DNA from: Leucobacter chromiisoli
GTDB taxonomy: Bacteria; Actinomycetota; Actinomycetes; Actinomycetales; Microbacteriaceae
DNA length: 64,000 nt
Direction: 5' to 3'
NCBI RefSeq assembly: GCF_016522505.1
Contig: NZ_JAEHOH010000012.1
Coordinates: forward strand, 1 to 64,000
Part shown: piece after piece, positions 18,062 through 25,839 of the stretch
Numbering within the stretch: position 1 is the stretch's first letter
Layout of the letters: each line of letters begins with the position of its first letter
Notes under the pieces: generated by a model
Database searches by the model: none
Told to the model about the DNA's origin: nothing
Seen by the model: only the letters and a program-made list of their open reading frames with translations
Program-made: the position numbers and the translations under genes

Positions 18062-18286
18062 GTGGAAGTTCGTATCGGCATCACCCAGTCCCCGCGTGAG
18101 CTCAGCTTCGAGACCGATTCGAGCGCCGACGAGGTGCGCAGCGCCGTCGAGGGGGCGCTCACGGGCGGGCAGGCGCTCGTGGCCCTGAGCGACAACCGGG
18201 GCAAGCAGTACCTCGTGCCCACGGCGACCATCGCCTACGTCGAGGTCGGCGGCGACGGCGGCCGCAGGGTCGGGTTCGTCAGCTAG
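18062..18286 (+). CDS. DUF3107 family small protein
   Basis: A 74-residue protein that I recognise as DUF3107, the family of mycobacterial TB9.4 (Rv3208A). It has the typical opening EVRIGI, a central ALVALSDNRGKQYLVP and a C-terminal IAYVEVG followed by a short VGFVS tail. The function is unknown; the protein is small, soluble and conserved across actinobacteria. The GTG start has AGGAGG five bases upstream. Its TAG stop shares the palindrome CTAG with the stop of the convergent methyltransferase gene. Confidence 0.9.
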   Translation: MEVRIGITQSPRELSFETDSSADEVRSAVEGALTGGQALVALSDNRGKQYLVPTATIAYVEVGGDGGRRVGFVS

Positions 18287-19506
18287 CCCCCGGGGCGCGT
18301 CGAGGCTCCGCTCGGGTCGCGCTCGAGCAGCACCGCGACCTCGAGATGCCCCGTGTGCGGGAACATGTCGAACACGCGCGCCTGCCGGAGGCGCAGCGAC
18401 GGCATCGCCTCGAGGTCGCGCGCCAGGCTCTCGGGGTTGCAGCTCGAGTAGATCACGTGCCGCACGCCGCCGGCCTCCTCCAGCCAGCCGGCGAGCTCGG
18501 GGCCGATCCCCCGGCGGGGCGGGTTCACGACGACGAGCTCGGGCAGGTCCTCGGGCGCCGCGTCGAGCGCGAAGGCTGTGGCGTCGCCGGCCTCGAACGT
18601 CGCCGCGATCCCGGCCTCCTCGGCGCTGCGCCTCGCCGACCGCACCGCCGCCGCGCTCAGCTCCACTCCGAGCACCTCGACGGGCCCCGCGCCGCTCCCC
18701 TGCAGCGCACCCGCCAATCGCAGCGCGAAGCCGCCGACGCCGCAGTAGAGATCCCACAGCGAGGCGGGACGGCACTCCGCGGCCCAGGCCGCCGCCTGGG
18801 CGTACAGCTCCCGCGCGACCGCGGTGTTCGTCTGGAAGAAGCTCTGCGGCCGCAGATGCAGCGAGACGTCGCCCATCCCCATCGTCAGCGACGATCCGAG
18901 CAGCATCTCCTCGCGCTCCCCCTCGAGCACCGCCTTGTGCTCCGGCAGCAGGTTCACCGAGATCACGGCCGCCCGGGGCACCAGCTCGCGGAGCCTCGCC
19001 ACGCGCGCCCGGATCCGGCCGAGCCCCTCCTCCGTGCGCACCACGAAGCGCAGCATCAGCGCGCCGCCCGGCGCCGCCGTGACGTGCACGAACTTCAGCT
19101 CTCCGCGGCGGGCGGGCACGTCGTAGGGCGGGAGGCCCGTCGCGTTCAGGAACGTCGCGAGGTCGGGGATCGCGGCCCGGATCGCCGGCTCCTGGATCGC
19201 GCAGCGGCGCAGGTCGACGCCCCGCCCGTCGGGGCCGAGGATGCCGAGCGCGACGTCGCCGGCCCGGCCGCCGACCACGAGCTTCGCCTTGTTGCGGAAG
19301 TCGCGGTCGCCGCCGCTGAACGCCGGCAGCCAGCCCGCATCGGGGACCGCGGCGAGGAGCTCGCGGCACCGGCGCTCCTTGGCCCTCAGCTGCTCCGCGT
19401 AGGGCGTCTCGATGAGGGTGCAGGATCGGCACGCGCCCGCCTCGAAGTAGCCGCAGCGGAGCGGCTTCCCCTCCGGGACGATCGGGGTGAGCGGAATGGT
19501 CGGCAC
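18283..19506 (-). CDS. rlmC: RlmC-like 23S rRNA (uracil-5-)-methyltransferase
   Basis: A 407-residue SAM-dependent RNA m5U methyltransferase of the TrmA/RlmC/RlmD family. An N-terminal iron-sulfur site is suggested by Cys18, Cys26 and Cys29, plus the Cys in VDLRRCAIQEP. The SAM-binding loop is LWDLYCGVGGFALRLAG; NPPRRGIGPEL follows. The catalytic Cys with general base lies in VIYSSCNPESLARDL. The absence of a TRAM domain and the short length favour RlmC (U747) over RlmD, but the target base is not proven by sequence. The GTG start is seven bases after the ferritin-fold gene, so the two probably form an operon. Confidence 0.82.
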   Translation of the reverse strand: MPTIPLTPIVPEGKPLRCGYFEAGACRSCTLIETPYAEQLRAKERRCRELLAAVPDAGWLPAFSGGDRDFRNKAKLVVGGRAGDVALGILGPDGRGVDLRRCAIQEPAIRAAIPDLATFLNATGLPPYDVPARRGELKFVHVTAAPGGALMLRFVVRTEEGLGRIRARVARLRELVPRAAVISVNLLPEHKAVLEGEREEMLLGSSLTMGMGDVSLHLRPQSFFQTNTAVARELYAQAAAWAAECRPASLWDLYCGVGGFALRLAGALQGSGAGPVEVLGVELSAAAVRSARRSAEEAGIAATFEAGDATAFALDAAPEDLPELVVVNPPRRGIGPELAGWLEEAGGVRHVIYSSCNPESLARDLEAMPSLRLRQARVFDMFPHTGHLEVAVLLERDPSGASTRPGG

Positions 19507-19513
19507 GGTGCTC

Positions 19514-20236
19514 TCAGGCGGTCAGGCCGAGGCCGTCCATCCGCCGGATGTGGTCGGCGATGAGCTCGGTGAAGACGGGCTCGACCTCGCTCGCGACGAA
19601 CGGGCGGCTCTCGCTGAGCGAGAGCACCGCGCGGGAGACGAGCAGGGTGTCGCCGACGAGGCGCCTCCCCCAGAGTGCGAGCCAGCTCGAGAGCCCCGCC
19701 TCGGCCGCGATCTCCGCCTCGAGCAGCGCCTGGAGCTCCGCGTGGCCGCCCCGGTCGCGCAGCAGCTCGATGGCCTCGCCGCGGTAGCCGTCCTTCAGGC
19801 CGCCCGCGAGACTCGCGAAGAAGTCGTCGAAGAGCCCGCCGACGAGGTAGAGCGAGAGCACGTGCTGGTGCCAGTCGAGGGCCTCGATGCGCGAGATGTA
19901 CCGATCGATGACCTCGCTGAACGGCGCCATCACGACGTGCGGCTCGTGCCCGCGGCGACGGATCTCGGCCGTCAGCCGCTGGTGCTTCGACAGCGTCTGC
20001 CCGGCGATGCGCGCCAGCACGTCCTTCGCCTGGAGCGTCGGGGCGCCCGACACCGCGCGCGTGGCGGCCTCGTAGAGCTCCAGCTGCAGATAGGCGGTGA
20101 GCCCGAGGAAGGGGAGGATGCCGGGGGCGAACTCGGCGATCTCGACGCGCTCGGCGTCGCTCGCCTCACCCCTGGCGCGCAGCTTGCGCGCGGGCGCCTT
20201 CGACTTGCGCAGGCCACGGATCCACTCGAACACCAC
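19514..20236 (-). CDS. Ferritin-like-fold protein (Rv3210c type)
   Basis: A 240-residue, largely alpha-helical protein of the ferritin-like/DUF3066-type group found upstream of RhlE helicases in actinobacteria, as I recall for Rv3210c. Four helices carry Glu and His residues that could bind a di-iron site, for example LSKHQRLTAEI and HQHVLSLYLVGGLFDDFF. A tRNA-hydroxylase-like or metal-storage role is possible but not shown. It starts with GTG and lies back-to-back with the rhlE-like helicase, with about 200 bases between. Downstream is the rlmC-like gene on the same strand. Confidence 0.6.
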   Translation of the reverse strand: MVFEWIRGLRKSKAPARKLRARGEASDAERVEIAEFAPGILPFLGLTAYLQLELYEAATRAVSGAPTLQAKDVLARIAGQTLSKHQRLTAEIRRRGHEPHVVMAPFSEVIDRYISRIEALDWHQHVLSLYLVGGLFDDFFASLAGGLKDGYRGEAIELLRDRGGHAELQALLEAEIAAEAGLSSWLALWGRRLVGDTLLVSRAVLSLSESRPFVASEVEPVFTELIADHIRRMDGLGLTA

Positions 20237-20271
20237 GCCAGTTTAGCGGCGCGCGGGGCCGGGAGCGGGCA

Positions 20272-20277
20272 TAGACT
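20272..20277 (+). promoter_or_regulatory. Candidate -10 box upstream of the DEAD-box helicase
   Basis: TAGACT would give a transcript with a leader of about 160 bases before the helicase start. Long leaders are common for DEAD-box helicase genes, which often regulate themselves at the RNA level; that part is inference. Confidence 0.3.
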
Positions 20278-20443
20278 GGACGGGCAGACAGGCGCTGCGG
20301 ACGCGGAACGCGCGATGCGGGCCCCGGCCCCGCGGTTCGGCGACCTGGGCGGGCCCCGGATCCGGGGCACCGGCCGCGAACACGACAGGCCGCGCACGTA
20401 GAGACCATGAGCGTGGCACCATCAGAACGAATTGGAACTCCAC

Positions 20444-22006
20444 GTGACCACTTTCCACGAACTCGGCGTCGATCCCGACCTCGTCGACGCGCTCGCCTCG
20501 GAGGGCATCGTCGATGCGTTCCCGATCCAGGAGCAGACGATCCCCCTCGCCATCTCGGGCCAGGACATCATCGGCCAGGCGAAGACCGGCACCGGCAAGA
20601 CCTTCGGATTCGGCCTGCCCCTGCTGCAGCGGGTGGGCGCCGATCCCGCGGAGGGCGTGCAGGCGCTCATCGTCGTGCCGACCCGCGAGCTCTGCGTGCA
20701 GGTCTACGAGGATCTCGAGCTCGCGGCGAAGAACCGCAGGGCGACCGTCGTGCCGATCTACGGCGGCAAGGCCTACGAGGGTCAGATCGAGCAGCTCAAG
20801 GCCGGCGCGCAGGTCGTCGTCGGCACCCCGGGCCGCCTGCTCGACCTCGCGAACCAGCGCGTGCTGAACCTCAAGAACGTGCGCGAGATGGTGCTCGACG
20901 AGGCCGACAAGATGCTCGACCTCGGCTTCCTCGCCGATATCGAGAAGCTGTTCTCGCTCACCCCGGCGACCCGTCACACCATGCTGTTCTCGGCCACCAT
21001 GCCGGGCACGATCGTCACGCTCGCGCGCCGCTTCATGTCGAAGCCGATCCACATCCGTGCGACCGACCCCGACGAGGGTGCGATGCAGGCCAACATCGAG
21101 CACATCATCTACCGGGCGCACTCCCTCGACAAGGACGAGGTGATCGGCCGGATCCTGCAGGCCGAGGGCCGCGGCAAGACGGTGGTCTTCATGCGGACGA
21201 AGCGCGCCGCCGCGAAGCTGCAGGAGGAGCTCGTGGACCGCGGCTTCAACGCCGTCTCGGTGCACGGGGATCTGAACCAGGATCAACGCGAGCGCGCCAT
21301 GGCCTCGTTCAAGGCCGGCAAGAAGGACATCCTCATCGCCACCGACGTCGCGGCCCGCGGCATCGACGTCGACGACGTCACCCACGTCATCAACCACACC
21401 GTCCCCGACGATGAGAAGACGTACCTGCACCGCGTCGGTCGCACCGGGCGGGCCGGGCGCACGGGCATCGCCGTCACGTTCGTCGACTGGGACGACATGC
21501 ACAAGTGGGCGCTCATCAACAAGGCGCTCGATTTCGGCATCCCCGAACCGCAGGAGACCTACTCCTCGTCGCCGCACCTCTACACCGACCTGAACATCCC
21601 GGAGGGCTCGAAGGGCCGGCTCAAGGCGACGCCCGTGAAGGAGCGCTCGGGCTCGGGCCGCGGCGCAGGCCGGGACGGCGCTCGCCGCTCGGGCTCGGGC
21701 GCGGGGTCCGAGAGCGCCGGGGAGGGCCGCACGCGCCGCCGCACCCGCGACGGCAACCCGGGCGGCCGGGGCCGGCACGAGACGCACGGCCACGAGGCCC
21801 ACGGCCACGACGCCGAGGGCGGCGGCGAGCCCGGTGCACCGCTGGAGCGGGCCTCGGCCGGCGAGCGCGCCGAGGAGGCGGGTTCGCCGCGTCGTCGCCG
21901 TCGCCGTCGCCGCGGCGGCTCGGGGCGCTCGAGCGGCGAGGCCGCGGGTGCGGCCGCCGAGGGCGGGGCGGCCGAAGCGGGCGCTCAGAGCGCGGTCGCC
22001 GAGTAG
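20444..22006 (+). CDS. rhlE: DEAD-box ATP-dependent RNA helicase (RhlE-like)
   Basis: A 520-residue DEAD-box RNA helicase. The Q motif is FPIQEQTIPLAI, Walker A is AKTGTGKT (46-53), then PTRELC, TPGRLLDL, DEAD (in VLDEADKMLDLG), SATMPG, and HRVGRTGRAGRTG in the second RecA domain. After about residue 390 comes a long Arg/Gly/Glu-rich low-complexity tail suited to RNA binding or phase separation. It probably remodels RNA during ribosome assembly or decay. The GTG at 20444 (VTTFHELG) matches the usual family start; a TTG at 20432 is also in frame. A conserved neighbour of the ferritin-fold gene. Confidence 0.9.
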   Translation: MTTFHELGVDPDLVDALASEGIVDAFPIQEQTIPLAISGQDIIGQAKTGTGKTFGFGLPLLQRVGADPAEGVQALIVVPTRELCVQVYEDLELAAKNRRATVVPIYGGKAYEGQIEQLKAGAQVVVGTPGRLLDLANQRVLNLKNVREMVLDEADKMLDLGFLADIEKLFSLTPATRHTMLFSATMPGTIVTLARRFMSKPIHIRATDPDEGAMQANIEHIIYRAHSLDKDEVIGRILQAEGRGKTVVFMRTKRAAAKLQEELVDRGFNAVSVHGDLNQDQRERAMASFKAGKKDILIATDVAARGIDVDDVTHVINHTVPDDEKTYLHRVGRTGRAGRTGIAVTFVDWDDMHKWALINKALDFGIPEPQETYSSSPHLYTDLNIPEGSKGRLKATPVKERSGSGRGAGRDGARRSGSGAGSESAGEGRTRRRTRDGNPGGRGRHETHGHEAHGHDAEGGGEPGAPLERASAGERAEEAGSPRRRRRRRRGGSGRSSGEAAGAAAEGGAAEAGAQSAVAE

Positions 22007-22016
22007 GGCGCTCCCG

Positions 22017-22883
22017 TCAGCGCGGCACCGCCGCGAGGGCGCGGACGGCCTCGACGACCTCCGCGCCCGAGGTGCACTCGCCGAGGCGGTTGGCCTTGCC
22101 CGCACCGTGATAGTCGCTCGCGCCCGTGGCGACGAGGCCGAGTTCCCCCGCCTGCTCCCGAAGACCGGGGATCCACTCGGCGCGATTCTCGGGATGGGAC
22201 AGCTCGATCCCCCACAGGCCGGCCTCCGCGAAGCTCCTGAGCGCCGCCGGATCCACCGGACGGCTGCTCCGACCCGCGGCGGGGTGCGCGAGCACGGGCA
22301 CCCCGCCGGCCTCCCGCACCATGCGGATGGTGTCGAGCGTCTCGAGCGCGTAGGTGTCGATGTAGTAGGGGGATCCCGGCCGGAGCAGATCCGAGAAGAC
22401 GGCGCTGCGGTGTGGGAAGTACCCGGCCACCACGAGGGCGTCCGCGATGTGGGGTCTGCCCACGGTGCTCGCGTCGCCGTCGCCGATCACCGACTCCCAG
22501 CTGATGCGGTAGTCGGCCGAGATCAGCCGCACCATCTCGCGGGCGCGCTCGACGCGCGAGCGGCGCACCTCCGCGATCTCCTCGCTCAGGCGCCCGCGGC
22601 CGAGATCCGGGCCGTAGGCCAGCAGGTGCGTGGAGCGCCAGCGATGCCGGGTGGTGATCTCCATGCCGGGCAGGAAGTCGACGCCGTGCTCCTCCGACGC
22701 GGCTCGGGCGGCGTCCCAGCCGTCGACCGTGTCGTGGTCGGTCAGCGCGAACCCCGCGAGCCCGAGCCCGGCGGCCTCCTCGGCGATCGCACCGGGCGAG
22801 GTGGTGCCGTCGGAGTACACGGAGTGGGTGTGCAGGTCGTAGCGGCGATCCCGTGACGTCGCGGGCGTTCCAGTGCGGAGCAT
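22017..22883 (-). CDS. PHP-domain metal-dependent phosphoesterase
   Basis: A 288-residue PHP phosphoesterase. All signature metal motifs are present: DLHTHSVYSDG, ALTDHDTVDG, PGMEIT with a later HLLAYG, VLAHPA, ELSHPEN and TGASDYHG. The family includes YciV/RNase AM (3',5'-nucleoside bisphosphatase and 5'-3' exoribonuclease), so hydrolysis of nucleotide or short RNA substrates is the best guess. The ATG at 22883 follows TACCAT by six bases on the minus strand, with no ribosome site beyond the purines between them. It is convergent with rhlE and divergent from the aminopeptidase gene. Confidence 0.85.
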   Translation of the reverse strand: MLRTGTPATSRDRRYDLHTHSVYSDGTTSPGAIAEEAAGLGLAGFALTDHDTVDGWDAARAASEEHGVDFLPGMEITTRHRWRSTHLLAYGPDLGRGRLSEEIAEVRRSRVERAREMVRLISADYRISWESVIGDGDASTVGRPHIADALVVAGYFPHRSAVFSDLLRPGSPYYIDTYALETLDTIRMVREAGGVPVLAHPAAGRSSRPVDPAALRSFAEAGLWGIELSHPENRAEWIPGLREQAGELGLVATGASDYHGAGKANRLGECTSGAEVVEAVRALAAVPR

Positions 22884-22889
22884 TCCCCC

Positions 22890-22895
22890 ATGGTA
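22890..22895 (-). promoter_or_regulatory. Candidate -10 box of the PHP gene (leaderless)
   Basis: TACCAT on the minus strand matches TANNAT fully and stands exactly six bases before the ATG. It is the clearest of the leaderless-type starts in the window. Confidence 0.5.
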
Positions 22896-22939
22896 TTCGC
22901 TGAGGGCCGTCCTCGGCCTGCGGTGAGAGAATGGCGGGC

Positions 22940-24343
22940 ATGACTGAGCACCAGACGGGTACGCACGAGGCGGAGATCGACAACAGCAACCGCAGCACGA
23001 CCCCCCGGACCGACGAGTTCCTCGGCTACATCATGTCGGGCTGGGCCGAGCGCGAGGAGCCGGTCCCGGATCCGTCGCCGGTGGCCCCGTTCGCGGCCGC
23101 GCGGCGGGAGTCCCTCGGCTCCCGCTTCCCCGGGGATCGCCTGGTCATCGCCGCCGGGGCGATGAAGCAGCGCTCGAACGACACGTTCTACCAGTTCCGG
23201 GCGCACAGCGCGTTCTCCCATCTCACGGGCTGGGGCTCCGAGGCGGAGCCCGGCTCGATCCTCGTGCTGGATCCCGTGGCCGACGGCCACGAGGCCACCC
23301 TGTACTTCCGCGAGCGCGCCGGCCGCGACAGTGAGGAGTTCTTCGCCAACCCCGAGATCGGCGAGTTCTGGATCGGCGCGCGCCCCTCGCTGAGGCAGGT
23401 CGCGGCCGCGCTCGACCTGCGGACGGCGGATCTCGGCGCGTTCGAGGCGACGAGCGACGATCGGACGCTCGACGACGCGGAGGTGGCCCGGGCGGCCTCC
23501 GAGCTGCGGCTCGTGAAGGACGAGTTCGAGCTCCGGGAGATGCAGCTCGCGGTGGACGCCACGGCACGGGGGTTCGACGAGGTGCTCGAGGCGCTGCCCC
23601 GCGCGAGCGCCGCCGCCCGCGGCGAGCGCGTGGTCGAGGGCGTCTTCAACCAGCGGGCGAGGCTCGACGGCAACACCGTCGGATACGAGACGATCGCCGC
23701 GTCGGGGGCGCACGCCTGCACGCTGCACTGGATCCGGAACGACGGCGACGTGCGGGAGGGCGACCTGCTGCTCCTCGACGCCGGCGTCGAGCTCGACAGC
23801 CTCTACACCGCGGACATCACCCGTACCGTCCCGGTCTCCGGCTCCTTCTCCCCCGTGCAGCGCAGGGTCTACGAGGCCGTGCTGGAGGCGGCGGACGCCG
23901 CACGCGCGATCGTGCGACCCGGCATCCGCTTCGGCGACGTGCACGACGCCGCGATGGCGGTGATCGAGCGCCGCACGCGCGAGTGGGGGCTCGCGCCGAC
24001 GGGCGACGGCGGCGAGGGCTTCGCCTTCTACCGCCGCTACATGGTGCACGGCACCAGCCACCATCTCGGGCTCGATGTCCACGACTGCGCGCAGGCCCGC
24101 CGCGACATGTACATGGATGGGATCCTCGAACCCGGAATGGTGTTCACGATCGAGCCCGGGCTCTACTTCCAGCCCGACGATCTGACCGTGCCCGAGGAGT
24201 TCCGCGGCATCGGGATCCGGATCGAGGACGACATCGTGGTGACCGAGGACGGGTGCATCAACCTCTCGTCCGACATCCCCCGCACCCCCGACGACGTCGA
24301 GGAGTGGGTGCGGGCGTCACGACGGCGCGGAGCGTCGGCGTAG
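22940..24343 (+). CDS. pepP: Xaa-Pro aminopeptidase (aminopeptidase P, M24B)
   Basis: A 467-residue M24B metallopeptidase that removes the N-terminal residue preceding proline. The N-terminal AMP_N domain includes the SHLTGW stretch. The C-terminal pita-bread domain has the dimetal ligands in LLDAGVELDS and YTADITRT, HGTSHHLGLDVHD, TIEPGLYFQPD and GIRIEDDIVVTEDG. The start is either the ATG at 22931 or that at 22940; I chose 22940 for its MT start and because of a -10-like GAGAAT seven bases ahead. The last ten codons fall in a 61-base direct repeat, copied again just downstream. Confidence 0.9.
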   Translation: MTEHQTGTHEAEIDNSNRSTTPRTDEFLGYIMSGWAEREEPVPDPSPVAPFAAARRESLGSRFPGDRLVIAAGAMKQRSNDTFYQFRAHSAFSHLTGWGSEAEPGSILVLDPVADGHEATLYFRERAGRDSEEFFANPEIGEFWIGARPSLRQVAAALDLRTADLGAFEATSDDRTLDDAEVARAASELRLVKDEFELREMQLAVDATARGFDEVLEALPRASAAARGERVVEGVFNQRARLDGNTVGYETIAASGAHACTLHWIRNDGDVREGDLLLLDAGVELDSLYTADITRTVPVSGSFSPVQRRVYEAVLEAADAARAIVRPGIRFGDVHDAAMAVIERRTREWGLAPTGDGGEGFAFYRRYMVHGTSHHLGLDVHDCAQARRDMYMDGILEPGMVFTIEPGLYFQPDDLTVPEEFRGIGIRIEDDIVVTEDGCINLSSDIPRTPDDVEEWVRASRRRGASA

Positions 24344-24452
24344 CCCGCAGTGCCGCACACGGCGGCAGCCCACGGAGCGAAGCGAGGGGCAGCGGGCGTC
24401 ACGACGGCGCGGAGCGTCGGCGTAGCCCGCAGTGCCGCACACGGCGGCAGCC
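24310..24452 (+). repeat. 61-base direct repeat covering the pepP 3' end
   Basis: Positions 24310-24370 and 24392-24452 are identical, an 82-base period. The first copy holds the last codons and stop of pepP; the second is a non-coding copy. The pattern looks like a tandem duplication of the gene's end. Confidence 0.9.
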
Positions 24453-24757
24453 ACGGCGCCCGTTCGCCGAACCGTGCTGGCGGCGATGCCGATCCGCTCC
24501 GTATCCGCGGTCTATTCGCGGTCTATTCGCTCATCGCCCGATATCGGATAGCTCCGAGAATCTCCACCCCGGTCGGGGAATTCCCATTCAGCATTTCCCT
24601 TCCTCGCGGAATTCGACGGAGATACTCGAGATTCAGCAATTCGAATTCTCTATCGCCCTATACTGCCAATGACATCGTTTTCCACGGCGCTCGAATCGCT
24701 ATTCGACATTCGTCACCGTGTTCACCGCGAATTCATCCATCGGCAGAAAGGCGAGTA
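24344..24757. other. 414-base intergenic region between pepP and lsr2, AT-rich in its second half
   Basis: The first 110 bases contain the second copy of the pepP 3'-end repeat. From about 24490 the base composition falls well below that of the surrounding genes, with many AATTC, TATTCG and CTCGAAT words. There is a short direct repeat gcggtctattc near 24508-24530. No convincing ORF is present on either strand. As Lsr2 proteins bind AT-rich DNA, this is the likely control region of lsr2, possibly for autoregulation; an AT-rich remnant of foreign DNA is the alternative. Confidence 0.6.
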
Positions 24758-25105
24758 ATGGCCAAGAAGATCACCGAGATCCTCATCGACGACCTCGACG
24801 GCACGGAGATCGGCCCCGACGAGGGCGAGACCGTACGATTCGCGCTGGACGGCGTGCGCTACGAGATCGACCTCACGAACGAGCACGCGGCGGAGCTCCG
24901 CGACGCGCTGCGCGCATACGTGCAGAAGGGCCGCAGGTCGACGGGCGGAGGCAGGGGCGCTCGGGCGTCGAAGCCGAACGCCTCGCGATCCGGGAGCGAT
25001 CTCTCGGCTATTCGCGAGTGGCTCCGCGCGCAGGGGCACGAGGTCTCCGACCGCGGGCGCATCCCCGCGAGGCTCGTCGCCGAATACGAGGCCGCGAACG
25101 GCTAG
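24758..25105 (+). CDS. lsr2: Lsr2 nucleoid-associated protein
   Basis: A 115-residue Lsr2, the actinobacterial functional counterpart of H-NS that binds and silences AT-rich DNA. The N-terminal dimerisation half (MAKKITEILIDDLDGTE through LRDALRAYV) is standard. A basic Gly/Arg/Ser linker follows. The C-terminal DNA-binding domain shows IREWLRAQGHEVSDRGRIPARLVAEY with the AT-hook-like RGR. AAAGGCGAG serves as ribosome site. The upstream region is unusually AT-rich, which fits autoregulation. A clear hairpin terminator follows 22 bases after the stop. Confidence 0.95.
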   Translation: MAKKITEILIDDLDGTEIGPDEGETVRFALDGVRYEIDLTNEHAAELRDALRAYVQKGRRSTGGGRGARASKPNASRSGSDLSAIREWLRAQGHEVSDRGRIPARLVAEYEAANG

Positions 25106-25126
25106 TCCGGCACCGAGAGCACGGAG

Positions 25127-25160
25127 GCGGGCGGCGATCCGAGAGGATCCCGCCCGCTTT
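25127..25160 (+). terminator. Hairpin terminator after lsr2
   Basis: GCGGGCGG (25127-25134) pairs with CCGCCCGC (25150-25157). GATCC/GGATC extends the stem past a one-base bulge around a GAGA tetraloop. A TTT with a pyrimidine run follows. This is a good rho-independent type signal for lsr2. Confidence 0.75.
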
Positions 25161-25181
25161 CCCGTTCCGACCGTCGGCTGT

Positions 25182-25291
25182 CTATTCCGGATGCCCGGAG
25201 AGCCTCATTCCGCCGGCCCGCAGAACATCATTCCGATTGTCGCCGATTGTCGCCGATTGTCGGGAGGGCGTCATTCCGGCTGTCCGGAGAG
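25182..25291. repeat. Imperfect duplication at the 3' end of the small membrane protein gene, with a 10-base triplet repeat
   Basis: The segment attccgg-tg-ccggagag at the gene's 3' end (from 25273) recurs imperfectly near 25184, about 89 bases on. Each copy would encode an LSGxPE tail before a stop, in different frames. Between them ccgattgtcg is repeated three times in tandem (25233-25262). This looks like local duplication of the gene end. Confidence 0.65.
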
Positions 25292-25765
25292 AATTCTGCG
25301 CGCCCGCATCACGAGCTCGGCGTCCGTGACGAGGTCGTAGCGGGTGGCGACCATCTGCATGACCGATGAGAAGTCGCGCCGGTTGCGGTTCATCGCGTAC
25401 GAGAGCACGCCGAAGAGCATGCCGAAGCCCGCGCCGATGGCGATCGCGGCGGCGAACACCCCTCCGATCGCGGCGTTGTCGGGTTGGAAGATGAAGAGCA
25501 GGAGCCCGAGGAAGAGCCCGAGGTAGGCTCCCGAGAGCGCCCCCATGAGGGCCACGCGCCCGTAGCTGAGTCGGCCGGTGACCCGCTCGACGCTGCGCAT
25601 GTCGTTGCCCACGATCGAGACCTCGCGCACGGGGAAGTTCGCCCGCACCAGCACGTCGACCGCGTTCTTCGCGTCCTGGTAGCGGTCGTACGTCGAGATG
25701 ATGTCGCCGCTCGGCAGCTCGGGCACGAGGGGGAGGCGGCGGGACGAGGGGCCGAAGGAGCTCAT
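25271..25765 (-). CDS. General-stress-17M-like small membrane protein
   Basis: A 164-residue protein with a soluble N-terminal region (YDRYQDAKNAVDVLVRANFPVREVSIVGNDM) typical of the 'general stress protein 17M-like' or Rv1234-type family. Two hydrophobic Gly/Ala-rich segments follow (about 75-95 and 100-125), forming a membrane hairpin, then a basic cytoplasmic tail. The function is unknown; the family is often found beside magnesium-transporter-like genes, as here. The ATG at 25765 has GACAAT six bases upstream and no Shine-Dalgarno; the frame is open further upstream but the family begins near this Met. The 3' end shows local duplication. Confidence 0.75.
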   Translation of the reverse strand: MSSFGPSSRRLPLVPELPSGDIISTYDRYQDAKNAVDVLVRANFPVREVSIVGNDMRSVERVTGRLSYGRVALMGALSGAYLGLFLGLLLFIFQPDNAAIGGVFAAAIAIGAGFGMLFGVLSYAMNRNRRDFSSVMQMVATRYDLVTDAELVMRARRILSGQPE

Positions 25766-25827
25766 AGCCCCATTGTCCCACGTCCGGGGCCGCGGTGCGC
25801 GGTGCTGCGACGAACAGCTCGGAGGAC

Positions 25828-25833
25828 TACCGT
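25828..25833 (+). promoter_or_regulatory. Candidate -10 box of the MgtE-N/DUF1003/mrp operon (leaderless)
   Basis: TACCGT is followed by exactly six bases and then the GTG at 25840. A GGAGG at 25821-25825 is too far away to serve that start well. Confidence 0.45.
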
Positions 25834-25839
25834 AGGTGT

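Noticed and set aside
25182-25781. Alternative longer minus-strand frame ending LSGHPE as the real small membrane protein gene
   Set aside because: Only the 25271-25765 frame gives the conserved N-terminal domain and membrane helices; the alternative tail comes from the duplicated 3' end in another frame.
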